Positions 1 through 7,684 are shown, counted from the first letter of the stretch. The stretch is DNA of 18,997 nucleotides from Candidatus Zymogenus sp. (GCA_030613285.1 JAUWME010000003.1:1-18997), one strand, 5' to 3'. The notes: generated from the sequence alone by a model not told the origin. Program-made: numbers and translations.

Positions 1-42
1 ATAAGGCCTAATCTTGTTAACTGACTCTTTTTAACCACCGAC

Positions 43-402
43 ATGGTCGGGTCGACGCATGCGTCGCCCCTACGGAATGTCAATGTATCGCCCCTGCGTA
101 ATACCAATGCGTCGCCCCTACGTAACACTGATGTGTCGCCCCATCCGTTGCCAACGCATGGCCCTAAACAGAAATCTCTTGGTGCAATCATTGGATCATT
201 CAAATCCGCTGTAACCAATCGTATCAACAAAATGCGCAATTCACTCGGATGCAAATTATGGCAACGCAATTATTATGATCACATTATCCGCAACGAAAAA
301 GAATTGAATCGCATTCGGGAATACATTTTTCACAACCCATTAAAATGGGAATGGGACAGGAAAAACCCGAATGTACAACGTCATATAAATCAATCTGGGT
401 AG
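43..402 (+). pseudogene. REP-associated tyrosine transposase (RAYT, IS200-like) C-terminal remnant
   Basis: RAYT enzymes are IS200-type Y1/HUH nucleases that act on dispersed REP palindromes. The open frame gives 119 codons. Residues about 40-111 match the C-terminal part of the family: a K-S-L-G-x-I-I-G-S-F-K-S-A-V-T segment, then LWQRNYYDHIIRNE and IREYIFHNPLKWEWD. The usual N-terminal HUH domain is absent. An in-frame TGA lies at 22-24, so nothing upstream in this frame can supply it. Out of frame, bases 33-47 read NHRHG, reminiscent of the family's NHxHG HUH motif, so an internal deletion plus frameshift is possible. The N-terminal 35 residues are translated 24-bp repeats, as often seen in RAYT genes. 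Probably inactive. The family assignment is confident; the exact history is inference. Confidence 0.75.
64..141 (+). repeat. 24-bp tandem repeat inside the RAYT remnant
   Basis: Three units start at 64, 88 and 112, with a partial fourth from 136. Each begins TCGCCCC and the full units are 24 bp, so the reading frame is kept and the protein reads ASPLRN-type octapeptides. The cores TCGCCCCTACG and GACGCATGCGTC just upstream are palindromic in character, like REP sequences. Similar GTAGGGGCGA-type repeats are commonly embedded in RAYT genes (family knowledge). Confidence 0.7.
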
Positions 403-459
403 GCCCTCGTGCCTGCCATAATGATTGATGCAGTGTAACCACTTTGTTGTCATACCGGA

Positions 460-495
460 ACATTTCCTAAATGTCATGTTGGGCGAATATATAAT
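460..495 (+). promoter_or_regulatory. possible promoter -10 with upstream palindrome
   Basis: TATAAT at 490-495 lies 39 nt before the TTG start at 535. No good -35 box is found 16-18 nt upstream. Instead a short palindrome, ACATTT-CCT-AAATGT (460-474), sits just upstream and could be an operator. Weak evidence only. Confidence 0.25.
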
Positions 496-534
496 AATGC
501 CGGGTTAAATAGAAACGTAGGGAGCAAAAGCGAT

Positions 535-813
535 TTGTCTTATCTTTCTGGATTATTTTTTCTCATTTTGGGTTTTTTTCTTTGGTTCGTCTTCATTACT
601 TCTATCCTACTTTTGATATGCTATGATCTACTCAGGGAGGCCTACGTCAAATCTTTTCGGCCCGATATTGTCAAACGGGAAGAGCAGGAACTGCACGAGG
701 CATATACTCTCAATGAAATCTATTATATATTAGAGGATCTTTCAGATGCCAACCGCCCCTTGAAGCGAGAAGAACTTCTTTTTGTGATGGAGCGATTTTC
801 CGAAACCGACTAA
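535..813 (+). CDS. small membrane protein, N-terminal part of an interrupted gene
   Basis: 92 codons from a TTG start with AGGGAG about 9 nt upstream. Residues 1-32 form one strongly hydrophobic helix, probably a membrane anchor. A charged helical linker follows, and from about residue 62 a segment of the type LNEIYYILEDL...RPLKREELLFVMERF looks like the start of a winged-helix domain. The frame stops at TAA 811-813, but the same frame then runs to TAG at 946-948 with residues that look like the second half of the same domain. The intact gene was therefore probably 535-948. No family was recognised. If the GH31 start at 961 is used, that gene begins 12 nt after the longer frame, so the two may be co-transcribed. 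It may now be a pseudogene or encode a truncated product. Confidence 0.5.
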   Translation: MSYLSGLFFLILGFFLWFVFITSILLLICYDLLREAYVKSFRPDIVKREEQELHEAYTLNEIYYILEDLSDANRPLKREELLFVMERFSETD

Positions 814-948
814 GAAGAGATCGAGTTAAATACCGAAGAGTGCCTCGATCGTGCCCTAAAGATGGGGTTTATTGTGCTTTCTGGTCAATACCTTGAGGTT
901 ACAGACAAGGGGCGAAAATATATCGAGTCTTACAGGATGAGGAAATAG
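814..948 (+). pseudogene. in-frame continuation of the 535 gene beyond a TAA codon
   Basis: Directly after TAA 811-813 the same frame is open for 44 codons to TAG 946-948. It reads EEIELNTEECLDRALKMGF, then IVLSGQYLEVTDKGRKYIE. The pattern 'helix - LxxGxI - strand - Y-L-x-V-T-D-K-G-x-x-Y' is the typical end of a winged-helix domain (recognition helix, wing, 'T.kG...l' tail). It has no start codon or ribosome site of its own. A single nonsense change in a formerly 137-codon gene is the simplest explanation; a sequencing error is the main alternative. Confidence 0.5.
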
Positions 949-1044
949 GGTTGCTATTGTATGTTGGGTTATTGCCTCGACTTTATTTGGACTATGTTGG
1001 CCGCTTTTAGCACTAACTTCTTAAACAGTTTGGGGAGTAATAAA

Positions 1045-3657
1045 ATGTCTGATAATATCAAAAACAATGGCAATAGTAACGTTAGAAGAAATGTAGAAGT
1101 CAAAATACCGTATGGAAAACTCGTATGGTTGTTTCTGAAAAACCATATCCGATACCCACGGCTAAAAAAGAAACTTATGGCCTTTTCGGAGCCGAACCTT
1201 ACCTTCGGCCTCACCGATCATCCCCTGGACATAAATAGCGCCCCTTCATTCGATATCTTCAGCGCGCCAAAAAAACTCATAGCAAGAAAACCCTTATCTG
1301 TCCTTAAGGTCAAATTCAGGGAGCGTAGGGGAAACTCCTTTATCTTTGACGCCTTTTGTTACAACATATTTAACAGAGACATTGCCATCTGGCACATCGA
1401 TTATGACACCAGCCCGAAAGCCAAAAAGAAGCTATTTACCCTGAGGCTCGATATCTTAAACCCCAAGACCTACCGATTAAGGCTGGCGTCGGGTGAAGAT
1501 GTCCCGAAGCACTCAACACCGATGGTAGTTGGCGACCTGACAGATAAAGGCTTTGAAGCTCATTTTGAAGAGGATTCCGAAAGATACAAGATATCGACGG
1601 GGGCCATCGCCCTGAGCGTCTTTAGAGAAGATTTCAGAATCGAGGTCAGGGATAAGAAGGGAAACCTTGTGACCCAAACGGGGGGGAGGAGCAATAACGA
1701 ATTTCCCACCGCCAACGACGCTTTCCCTCTGGGGTTTATCAAAAACAGGAAACCAAAGGGGACGTACGCTGTTGAAAACTTCGACCTCTTTCCTATGGAA
1801 AGTATCTTCGGCTTCGGGGAGAGGTTCGGCTCCCTAAACTGTGTAGGACAGGACATCTCAATCTGGAACATTGACGCCCAGGGGAACTCGGCACCAAGGA
1901 GTTACAAAAATATCCCGTTTTTCATAAGCTCCAGGGGCTACGGGGTCTTCTTCAACGACTATTGCCCCATGACCTTTCGGGTAGGTACAAAAGAGCTGAC
2001 AAAGATTCAAGTAGCAATAGAGTCAGTGAGGGAACCATTAATCGACTACTATCTCTTTTACGGGCCGACGCCGAAGGGTGTTCTCGGACAATATACGGCC
2101 CTTACCGGCAGGGCAAAGATGCCGCCCCGCTGGTCTTTTGGTACGTGGATGTCAAGGCTCAGCTACGCCAGCGAGGAGGAAGTCATCGGTGTGGCAAAGA
2201 GACTCCGAAAGGAAAAGATCCCCGCAGATGTCATCAATATCGACACGCACTGGTCCACCATAGATTGGGCCTGCGATTGGAAGTTTGACAAAGAACGATT
2301 CAAAGACCCTGAGGGGATGTTTAGAAAGTGTAAGGAGCTTGGATTTAAAATATGCCTCTGGCAAATCCCATATGTGATGAGCGGCCTCAAAGCCCAAAGT
2401 GAGGGGAAGAAAAAACGGGCCTTCGCTAAAGACCGTGGCCCATTCGTCTTTTACATCTTCGGGGAGGCAAAGACCATCGATTTTTCCAGAGACGAGGGAA
2501 TCAGTTGGTACAAGGAGAAGCTAAAGGGGTTATTCGAGTTGGGGGCCAAAGCAATCAAGGTGGATTTTGGTGAGCAGATTGAGCCGCACCAGGAGTTTTC
2601 AAAATATACCGGCCGAGAGATGCACAACCTCTACCCCCTCCTTTATAACAAGGCAGCGTTTGAGGCCACCGAAGATTTCTTAGGGGAGGGAAACGCAGTT
2701 ATCTGGGCAAGGAGCGCCTACGCTGGCTCCCAGCGTTATCCCCTCCACTGGTCGGGGGACAACTCCTCCAATTTTTCCAATATGTTTTCCTCCACAAGAG
2801 GTGGACTTTCCCTGGGACTTTCGGGGTTTTCGTTTTGGAGCCAGGACGTTGGGGGCTTTGTGGGTATCCCCGACGACAAGCTCTATGTCCGCTGGACGGC
2901 GTTATCGATTTTTCAATCCCACATCCGCTTTCACGGCTGCCCGCCAAAATTTCGGGAGCCGTGGAACTACTCAAAAGAGGCCCAGTTAGCCGTGAGAAAA
3001 CTTCTCGGATTTCGTTATCAATTAATCCCCTACCTCTTCAGTGAATCCACAAAGGCAACAACAGCGGGGCTTCCCGTGATGCGCCCCCTATTCCTCGAAT
3101 TTCCTGACGACCCGACCTGCCTTAATATTGAAGATCAGTTCCTATCGGGAGAAAACCTCCTTGTGGCGCCGATATTTACAGACGATGACTCAAGGGTGGT
3201 TTATCTACCCCTTGGGAGATGGTACGACTATTGGACGGGAAAACCTGTCGAAGGCCCAGGGTGGATTAACGTAAAGTGTAAAAATGATAGGATACCCCTT
3301 TTCGTTCGGGCGGGATGTTTTCTCCCCCTGGGAGAAGTTACCCAGTATATTGATGAAGACAATAGCGCCCCCCCAAAGAAATTTACACTAATCCCCTCCC
3401 CCGATGCCGATGGAAGGATTGAGTATAATCTCAAGGACGAGCTGGGCGAGATCAAGTTTACCGGAGTACTTGACAAAAAGAATTTAAGCGTCACTGTGTC
3501 CTCAAAACTTAGAGACCTTGATGACACTGATATAAAGGTAAAACTTCCCAAGGGAAGGGGTTTGACGGTATCATTGTTCAGATTGATAAACAAATTTGAC
3601 GGTTTACCATTTAGATGTAGTTCATCATCATTTTCAATTTTTAATATAACATCTTAA
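1045..3657 (+). CDS. GH31 family alpha-glycosidase, alpha-xylosidase (YicI)-like
   Basis: Retaining glycoside hydrolase expected to release alpha-linked xylose or glucose from the non-reducing end of oligosaccharides. I chose ATG 1045 because GGGGAG lies 7 nt upstream; an in-frame ATG at 961 would add 28 unconserved residues and has only a weaker AGGG. Counting from 1045, the nucleophile is Asp507 in IKVDFGE (YicI has KTDFGE) and the acid/base is Asp572 in HWSGD. Their spacing of 65 matches Asp416/Asp482 of YicI. Other family signatures are PPRWSFGTWMSR, WARSAYAGSQRYPLHW, RGGLSLGLSGFSFWSQDVGGF, and the C-terminal beta-sandwich with VAPIF and LPLGRWYDYWTG. A galactose-mutarotase-like N-domain precedes the barrel. 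No signal peptide is evident, suggesting a cytoplasmic enzyme. No transporter or xylose genes flank it. The last 25 residues look unlike the family. Substrate specificity is inferred from the DFGE variant. Confidence 0.9.
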   Translation: MSDNIKNNGNSNVRRNVEVKIPYGKLVWLFLKNHIRYPRLKKKLMAFSEPNLTFGLTDHPLDINSAPSFDIFSAPKKLIARKPLSVLKVKFRERRGNSFIFDAFCYNIFNRDIAIWHIDYDTSPKAKKKLFTLRLDILNPKTYRLRLASGEDVPKHSTPMVVGDLTDKGFEAHFEEDSERYKISTGAIALSVFREDFRIEVRDKKGNLVTQTGGRSNNEFPTANDAFPLGFIKNRKPKGTYAVENFDLFPMESIFGFGERFGSLNCVGQDISIWNIDAQGNSAPRSYKNIPFFISSRGYGVFFNDYCPMTFRVGTKELTKIQVAIESVREPLIDYYLFYGPTPKGVLGQYTALTGRAKMPPRWSFGTWMSRLSYASEEEVIGVAKRLRKEKIPADVINIDTHWSTIDWACDWKFDKERFKDPEGMFRKCKELGFKICLWQIPYVMSGLKAQSEGKKKRAFAKDRGPFVFYIFGEAKTIDFSRDEGISWYKEKLKGLFELGAKAIKVDFGEQIEPHQEFSKYTGREMHNLYPLLYNKAAFEATEDFLGEGNAVIWARSAYAGSQRYPLHWSGDNSSNFSNMFSSTRGGLSLGLSGFSFWSQDVGGFVGIPDDKLYVRWTALSIFQSHIRFHGCPPKFREPWNYSKEAQLAVRKLLGFRYQLIPYLFSESTKATTAGLPVMRPLFLEFPDDPTCLNIEDQFLSGENLLVAPIFTDDDSRVVYLPLGRWYDYWTGKPVEGPGWINVKCKNDRIPLFVRAGCFLPLGEVTQYIDEDNSAPPKKFTLIPSPDADGRIEYNLKDELGEIKFTGVLDKKNLSVTVSSKLRDLDDTDIKVKLPKGRGLTVSLFRLINKFDGLPFRCSSSSFSIFNITS

Positions 3658-3852
3658 ACATTGTAAGACAATAAACTCTGGGAAGAGAAGGCGATGGAAA
3701 AGAGAGAGAAATAAACACCCGCTTTCACCATCTGGTTGGATTTCTCCGAAATTATGAAGAGACTCATTGAGATAAAGTCGTGATAACATCAAGTAATATC
3801 AAGTTGCAAATCAATCAACTTGGGACAAATTAATTCATCTGGCCAAAGTAAT

Positions 3853-4060
3853 CAACGGTGCTATTTAGTTGAGAACTCGACTTCCTTATGCCCAACCAAC
3901 TTCAATGTCAGGGGGCAACTTAATTACGAGACATTAGATTCGGGAAGGTTGTTACTTTTTTCGACTTTCTTATACCCAACCAACTTTTACATCAACGGTA
4001 CCATTTATTTAGGAGACTGATATTTCGGGGAGGTTGTTGAATTTTTTCAACTTTTTAATT
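3853..4060. repeat. imperfect tandem copies of the 3' end of the DUF2652 gene
   Basis: This lies in the otherwise gene-free stretch 3658-4008. Related blocks begin at CAAC 3853, 3916 and 3993; the last runs into the end of the minus-strand gene at 4009. Read on the minus strand, 3924-3980 gives a peptide with the core GYKKVEKSNNLPE followed by ..VS-stop, against GIKKLKKFNNLPE...SVS-stop at the real gene end. The block at 3861-3900 gives a shorter VGHKEVEF..stop version. The copies at 3924 and 3861 share a frame with each other but are one base off from the gene. Bases 3658-3850 show nothing recognisable. Confidence 0.65.
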
Positions 4061-4752
4061 CCCAGATTTAGCATCATGGGAATCACCATCTTTATCACCG
4101 CGTTCTTTATTTTATAAGAGAGGGCGGAATAGCCGTGGTCAAAACCCTCATCACCACCGGGAAAATATACATACGTCCCAATCTTCCCTATCTCCTCGTA
4201 ATCCTCCTTGCTTTTTTCAAAATAAATATTTTGAGGAAATTGAATTGTATCTAAAGCGCTTTTTGTAACGAGGATATAACGGTCGGATCTCACGCTGTTT
4301 TTTAAAAGCTTATGAACAATAATGACATCGACCCCTGAAAGTTCCGAGAACTTGTCAATCTTGTAAAACAAGGCAGTCCCACTGTGAACGATTACCTTCA
4401 AATTAAGTTTCTCAATATGCATACATGCATCGCACTTGCACGTGTTGGATTCTGCCAACTCATTGATTTTGTCTGAAAACACTCCAAAAAACTCTATTAG
4501 CTTTTCTCCAATCTCTCGCCTTGTCTCATCCCACTGTTCCGGTACATCTGACTTCTCCGCAAAGAAAAAAACCGCATCTCCCTCTAACTTTGAAATTTCG
4601 AGGGGAATCTTGACCTGCTTGATAATGGTCTTTATAAGTTCAGTTATAACTACCTGGGCATGGGTTTGGGCCATTTGGTTTGTCACCATAAATTTTGTGT
4701 AACCACTTTTATCGGCAATCATCAAAATCGTTTCTTTTTCAATCTTTGTCAC
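4009..4752 (-). CDS. DUF2652 protein with a class III cyclase-like fold
   Basis: 247 residues from a GTG start at 4752, with GAGGAG about 8 nt upstream on the minus strand. It resembles DUF2652 proteins, distant relatives of class III nucleotidyl cyclases. Visible cyclase-fold signatures are IADKSGYTKFM (13-22, the first metal-Asp strand), KLEGDAVFFF (55-64), KVIVHSGTA (119-127) and the GVDVIIVHKLLKNSV helix (140-154). A Cys cluster C105-x-C107-x2-C110 precedes the central strand and could bind metal; this is an inference. The purine-specifying residues cannot be confirmed, so catalytic cyclase activity is not claimed; in this family the role is unknown. Its 3' end has been duplicated downstream, and 19-bp repeats lie upstream. 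It is the last gene of a minus-strand run and 143 nt separate it from the previous gene. Confidence 0.75.
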   Translation of the reverse strand: MTKIEKETILMIADKSGYTKFMVTNQMAQTHAQVVITELIKTIIKQVKIPLEISKLEGDAVFFFAEKSDVPEQWDETRREIGEKLIEFFGVFSDKINELAESNTCKCDACMHIEKLNLKVIVHSGTALFYKIDKFSELSGVDVIIVHKLLKNSVRSDRYILVTKSALDTIQFPQNIYFEKSKEDYEEIGKIGTYVYFPGGDEGFDHGYSALSYKIKNAVIKMVIPMMLNLGIKKLKKFNNLPEISVS

Positions 4753-4804
4753 CTGTCATCTCCTCAAGACCATTTTAATAGCCCACATAAAAACTATAGA
4801 TATT

Positions 4805-4861
4805 GCCAACCAACCCCAAAACTGCCAGCCAATCTGTAAACTGCCAACCAACCCTAAAACT
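4805..4861. repeat. 19-bp tandem repeat, three units
   Basis: Units at 4805-4823, 4824-4842 and 4843-4861 follow the pattern GCCAACCAACCcyAAAACT; units 1 and 3 differ at one position and unit 2 is more diverged. A partial fourth starts at 4862. They occupy the short spacer between two minus-strand genes, about 50 nt upstream of the GTG start at 4752. They could affect expression or be simple slippage repeats. Confidence 0.65.
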
Positions 4862-4895
4862 ACCAACACCCCTTACTAATCTGACACAAACTGAA

Positions 4896-5342
4896 CTACT
4901 TAGATTTACGCAAATTCATCTCCTCGTCCATCGTGTATTCAAGGAGTGTTCCCTCGGCGTAAGTTCTGGCGTACACAACAAAGCTGTCCTCCCCAGTAAC
5001 CTCCACCTCATACTGAAACCATGTTTTTGATCCCAGCATGACATCCAGCTCATTCCAGCCATCTGCCGCATCCTTGTTCCAGTTTGTAATATAATCTGGG
5101 ATTTCGGAGGGGTTGGGGCCGCATTCGATGTATTTCCCGTTTATAGTTTTTGAGATGTTTTCCGCCTGCGCGATTGTCCCCAAATCCAATTTCATCTTCG
5201 CGACGGCGCTCATTTTGTCGGCCCAGATGGTTTTGCCATCATCGTGCTTTGGAGCGGAGTCGTTGCCTTTGATAACAAAAAAGTAGATTCCTGCAGCCAG
5301 AACTACCATAGCGACTAAAATTCTCAAACCACCTGCTTTCAT
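4896..5342 (-). CDS. membrane-anchored protein with pilin-like C-terminal domain
   Basis: 148 residues from ATG 5342, with AGGAG 7 nt upstream. Residues 7-24 form a single hydrophobic helix (ILVAMVVLAAGIYFFVI), so the bulk is probably exported and anchored by its N terminus. The rest (AVAKMKLDLGTIAQAENIS, GKYIECGP, AADGWNELDVMLGSKTWFQYEVEV, then a DSFVVYARTYAEG-type beta region) resembles minor-pilin or pseudopilin-like proteins of deltaproteobacteria. The classic G-F-[ST]-L-x-E prepilin cleavage motif is missing, so it may not be processed. One base separates its ATG from the stop of the Fe-S protein gene upstream, indicating translational coupling. Function is unknown; the pilin resemblance is from general pattern only. 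Confidence 0.6.
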   Translation of the reverse strand: MKAGGLRILVAMVVLAAGIYFFVIKGNDSAPKHDDGKTIWADKMSAVAKMKLDLGTIAQAENISKTINGKYIECGPNPSEIPDYITNWNKDAADGWNELDVMLGSKTWFQYEVEVTGEDSFVVYARTYAEGTLLEYTMDEEMNLRKSK

Positions 5343-5343
5343 C

Positions 5344-5871
5344 TTATACTCCTAATACTTCCTTCAATTTCACAACACTTATTTTCTTATTATCAATAAT
5401 TTCTTTACACGCTTCAAGGGCAACCTCTTTGTTAATTAAGGCCGTGGCAAACGCCATACACGTCGGAAACCCGCATTCACTGCACCCACCCAGCTTCGGT
5501 AATAGTTTATAGATGTCGAGAACCTTTGGGGGATCGTAGGGTGAAATATCCGGCACGATCTCGTTTTTGTTAGATTCTATCTCCAGCAGGAGATTAACAA
5601 CCTCTTTGGCCCCTTCCTGGGCAGCTTTTTCATCCTCAAACGGGATTATACGAATTTGGTTTGCCTCAATTACAACTTTGTGGAAACCCCACGAAAAATT
5701 TATAAACGGATGCTTTGGATAGTATCGGGCTTCTTTTTGGGTTGCGTTAAGATATGGTAAAAGGTCGGACAGATCAACGTCCATATGAACGATTGCGTTT
5801 ACAAATTGTGCCGAAGTCATACAATCGGGTCGGGTTATTTCGATTTTTTCAATCTTCATTGTCTCCCTCAT
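5344..5871 (-). CDS. small 4Fe-4S cluster protein (PF04060-type FeS domain)
   Basis: 175 residues. The C-terminal motif LPKLGGCSECGFPTCMAFA has C130-x2-C133-x4-C138 and, after 16 residues, C155. This is the classic four-cysteine set of the domain shared by RnfB and the CO-dehydrogenase/acetyl-CoA synthase corrinoid subunit. The N-terminal 110 residues form a separate alpha/beta region (KVVIEANQIRIIPFEDEKAAQEGAKEVVNLLLEIE) typical of small stand-alone members. Start choice is ambiguous: ATG 5871 or ATG 5859 (MKIEKIEITRP). The likely role is electron transfer or scaffolding in an anaerobic pathway, but no partner enzyme is in the window. It is coupled to the pilin-like gene (1 nt gap). Confidence 0.75.
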   Translation of the reverse strand: MRETMKIEKIEITRPDCMTSAQFVNAIVHMDVDLSDLLPYLNATQKEARYYPKHPFINFSWGFHKVVIEANQIRIIPFEDEKAAQEGAKEVVNLLLEIESNKNEIVPDISPYDPPKVLDIYKLLPKLGGCSECGFPTCMAFATALINKEVALEACKEIIDNKKISVVKLKEVLGV

Positions 5872-5899
5872 CTTCCATTATTGCACAGAAATGGTAAAA

Positions 5900-5919
5900 T
5901 TCAACTAAAAAAGGTTGAA
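5900..5919 (-). terminator. weak AT-rich hairpin after the CoA-binding gene
   Basis: TTCAAC-8 nt-GTTGAA lies in the 116-bp gap between the stop at 5988 and the next start at 5871. On the minus strand it is followed by TTTT. The stem is only 6 bp and AT-rich, so this is a weak candidate; no other terminator is visible in the gap. Confidence 0.25.
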
Positions 5920-5987
5920 AATTACGATGCTTTCAACATATCAATCTGTATTCACTCTTGATGACAACTAATACTCGGTCTGTTTCA

Positions 5988-6428
5988 TCACTGCATCTTT
6001 TTGTGTTCCTTGAGGGCGCACTTGTCCATTACAACATCGAGCCCGGCATCAAGCCCCTTTTCTCTTGCCTCGTTGTTAACTATCCCCTCCTGCATCCAAA
6101 TAGTCTTGACGTTACCCCGCTTTATTGCCGCCTCAACGATGGGAAGGACTTCACTTGGCCTTCTGAAAATATCCACCATATCCACCTGAATGTCGGATGG
6201 AATTTCGCTCAAATCCCCGTAGGCCTTTTCTCCCAGTATCTCTTTGATTTTTGGCCTGACCGGGATTATTGTATAACCCTGAGATTTGAGGTAGACGGCA
6301 ACCCTGTGGCTTGGACGATCCTCTTTTGGAGAGAGACCCACCACGGCGATGGTTTTTGTCTCTTTGAGTATCCGGGTGATTTCAGTATCCTCCGGGTTTC
6401 CTGCTGGGATCTCACAAACTTCGGTCAT
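5988..6428 (-). CDS. CoA-binding protein (YccU family, Rossmann fold)
   Basis: 146 residues from ATG 6428 with AAGGAG about 8 nt upstream. This is the stand-alone CoA-binding domain (CoA_binding_2), the same nucleotide-binding fold as succinyl-CoA synthetase alpha. Visible signatures: KTIAVVGLSPKEDRPSHRVAVYL (first strand-loop-helix), YTIIPVRPK, VDMVDIFRRP, KTIWMQEGIVN and the C-terminal VVMDKCALKEH. Length and motifs match the family over its whole extent. The physiological role of the family is poorly defined. It lies 67 nt downstream of the GTPase gene in the same direction and may be co-transcribed with it. Confidence 0.88.
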   Translation of the reverse strand: MTEVCEIPAGNPEDTEITRILKETKTIAVVGLSPKEDRPSHRVAVYLKSQGYTIIPVRPKIKEILGEKAYGDLSEIPSDIQVDMVDIFRRPSEVLPIVEAAIKRGNVKTIWMQEGIVNNEAREKGLDAGLDVVMDKCALKEHKKMQ

Positions 6429-6495
6429 CTCTACTCTCCTTAATATTGTGCAAAAACAACAATGGCCCCAAAAACAAACTTAGTGTCTAAATGGG

Positions 6496-7491
6496 CTATA
6501 TGTGCAACTCGATTACATCACCATCGATCAACGATTCGTCCCTGTTTACCTTCTGGCCGTCGAATTTACTTTCGCTCTTTGACCATATTTTTGCAAATTT
6601 CAGCTCCTTGGCAAAGTCCTTGTGAATGTTCGATGCGAAATCCTTGACTGTGGCCCCGATTTTCAGGCTCACGGGATCTGTGAAATCCGGCTCTTTTCCT
6701 GGGGTCTTTGTATAAACCCGAATGATATTGAGCATATTAAAAACCTTCTCTCTAATATCGTCTAACCCCACACCATCTTCTGTGGAGGTACCCAGAATTG
6801 TAAATTCTTTTTCGTACAATTCCTTTACAAGATCAAGGTTCTCTTGGGCACCCCCAACATCAAGTTTGCTTCCCACCAGCAGCGTCTTTAAGTGGGCAAC
6901 TCCATCGGGTGTGAATTTTTCTGCGGGGTTCCTCGAAAGCTCCACTTTGTGTTTCCCAAGTACCTCCCTAACAACCTCTATGTCCCCCAATGGGTCATCG
7001 GATTGAAGGTCAAAAACGAGGATTGCTCCGTCAGTGTTTCTTATCATCCCCACCATAATCGGCTCTGTATATTCCGCCGATACAGGAGGAAGATCAACCA
7101 GTTGAATCTGTACGTTTTCAAACGCCATCATCCCTGGAATTGGCTTTGTTGTGGTAAATGGGTAATCCGCCACGGTACACTTTGCGTTGGTGAGATTTCC
7201 CACAAGGGCGGATTTACCGGAATTTGGCACCCCCACAATGGCAATCTGGCCGACCCCTTCCCTTTCCACCTTGAAGGGATTGTATCTTTTTGCTCCCCCC
7301 GATTTTTTCTCCAGAAGCTCCTTGGTCTTTGCAATGCGGCGTTTGATATCCGCCTGCATCTTGTCGGTACCCTTATGCTTTGGAATTGCGGTAAGCATCA
7401 TCTCCAGATATCTGAGCTTCTCTGCAGGATCCTTAGCGGCTTTGTAGCTCTCTTCTGCCTTCAGATATTCTGGTGAAAGGTTTGCTGACAT
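6496..7491 (-). CDS. Obg/DRG-like GTPase with C-terminal TGS domain
   Basis: 331 residues from ATG 7491 (AGGAG 10 nt upstream). Helical N-terminus (1-75), GTPase domain (about 80-255) and TGS domain (about 262-331, ending SLIDGDVIELHI). P-loop G1 is GVPNSGKS (87-94), TTTKP lies in the G2 region, and G3 is DLPP (133-136), where canonical members have DxPG. The G4 position reads SKLD (208-211) rather than NKxD, and TSTEDG follows as a G5-like segment. The overall layout matches DRG-type proteins, which associate with ribosomes or RNA through TGS. The S for N change in G4 could weaken guanine specificity (inference), although the Asp that reads guanine is kept. It heads the minus-strand run 7491-4009. 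Confidence 0.85.
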   Translation of the reverse strand: MSANLSPEYLKAEESYKAAKDPAEKLRYLEMMLTAIPKHKGTDKMQADIKRRIAKTKELLEKKSGGAKRYNPFKVEREGVGQIAIVGVPNSGKSALVGNLTNAKCTVADYPFTTTKPIPGMMAFENVQIQLVDLPPVSAEYTEPIMVGMIRNTDGAILVFDLQSDDPLGDIEVVREVLGKHKVELSRNPAEKFTPDGVAHLKTLLVGSKLDVGGAQENLDLVKELYEKEFTILGTSTEDGVGLDDIREKVFNMLNIIRVYTKTPGKEPDFTDPVSLKIGATVKDFASNIHKDFAKELKFAKIWSKSESKFDGQKVNRDESLIDGDVIELHI

Positions 7492-7540
7492 CGATTTCTC
7501 ACTCCTATGATAAAAACCTACTCCAAAAAATTTCTATTCC

Positions 7541-7684
7541 GTCATTCTCAACTTGACTGGGAATCCATAATTAATCATTCTTTGTCATTCTCAGATTGAC
7601 TGAAAATCCAGAATTAATCATTCTTTGTCATTCTCAACTTGATTGGGAATCCAGAATAATATTCCCGCTTTCCAAGGAAATGAC
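7541..7684. repeat. GTCATTC-type dispersed repeat, 43-bp tandem half units plus one full palindromic element
   Basis: GTCATTCTCA starts recur at 7541, 7584 and 7627, a 43-bp period. The third copy continues as a 58-bp element closed by AATGAC at 7679-7684, so its ends are inverted. The same family recurs at 8697-8761. The rest of this gene-free stretch (7492-7886) is AT-rich sequence leading into the 7887 gene; I see no gene in it. Confidence 0.65.

Noticed and set aside
2699..2974. 91-codon minus-strand ORF inside the GH31 gene
   Set aside because: Antisense shadow of a strongly conserved coding region containing the acid/base motif.
3820..4020. 66-codon plus-strand ORF in the gap between GH31 and DUF2652
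   Set aside because: It translates the tandem DNA repeats antisense to the DUF2652 gene end, starts with TTG and overlaps that gene; no protein-like signature.
7541..7684. CRISPR-like array
   Set aside because: The 43-bp periodic units are degenerate and nearly contiguous, without unique spacers, and there are no cas genes; the palindromic ends fit a dispersed element.
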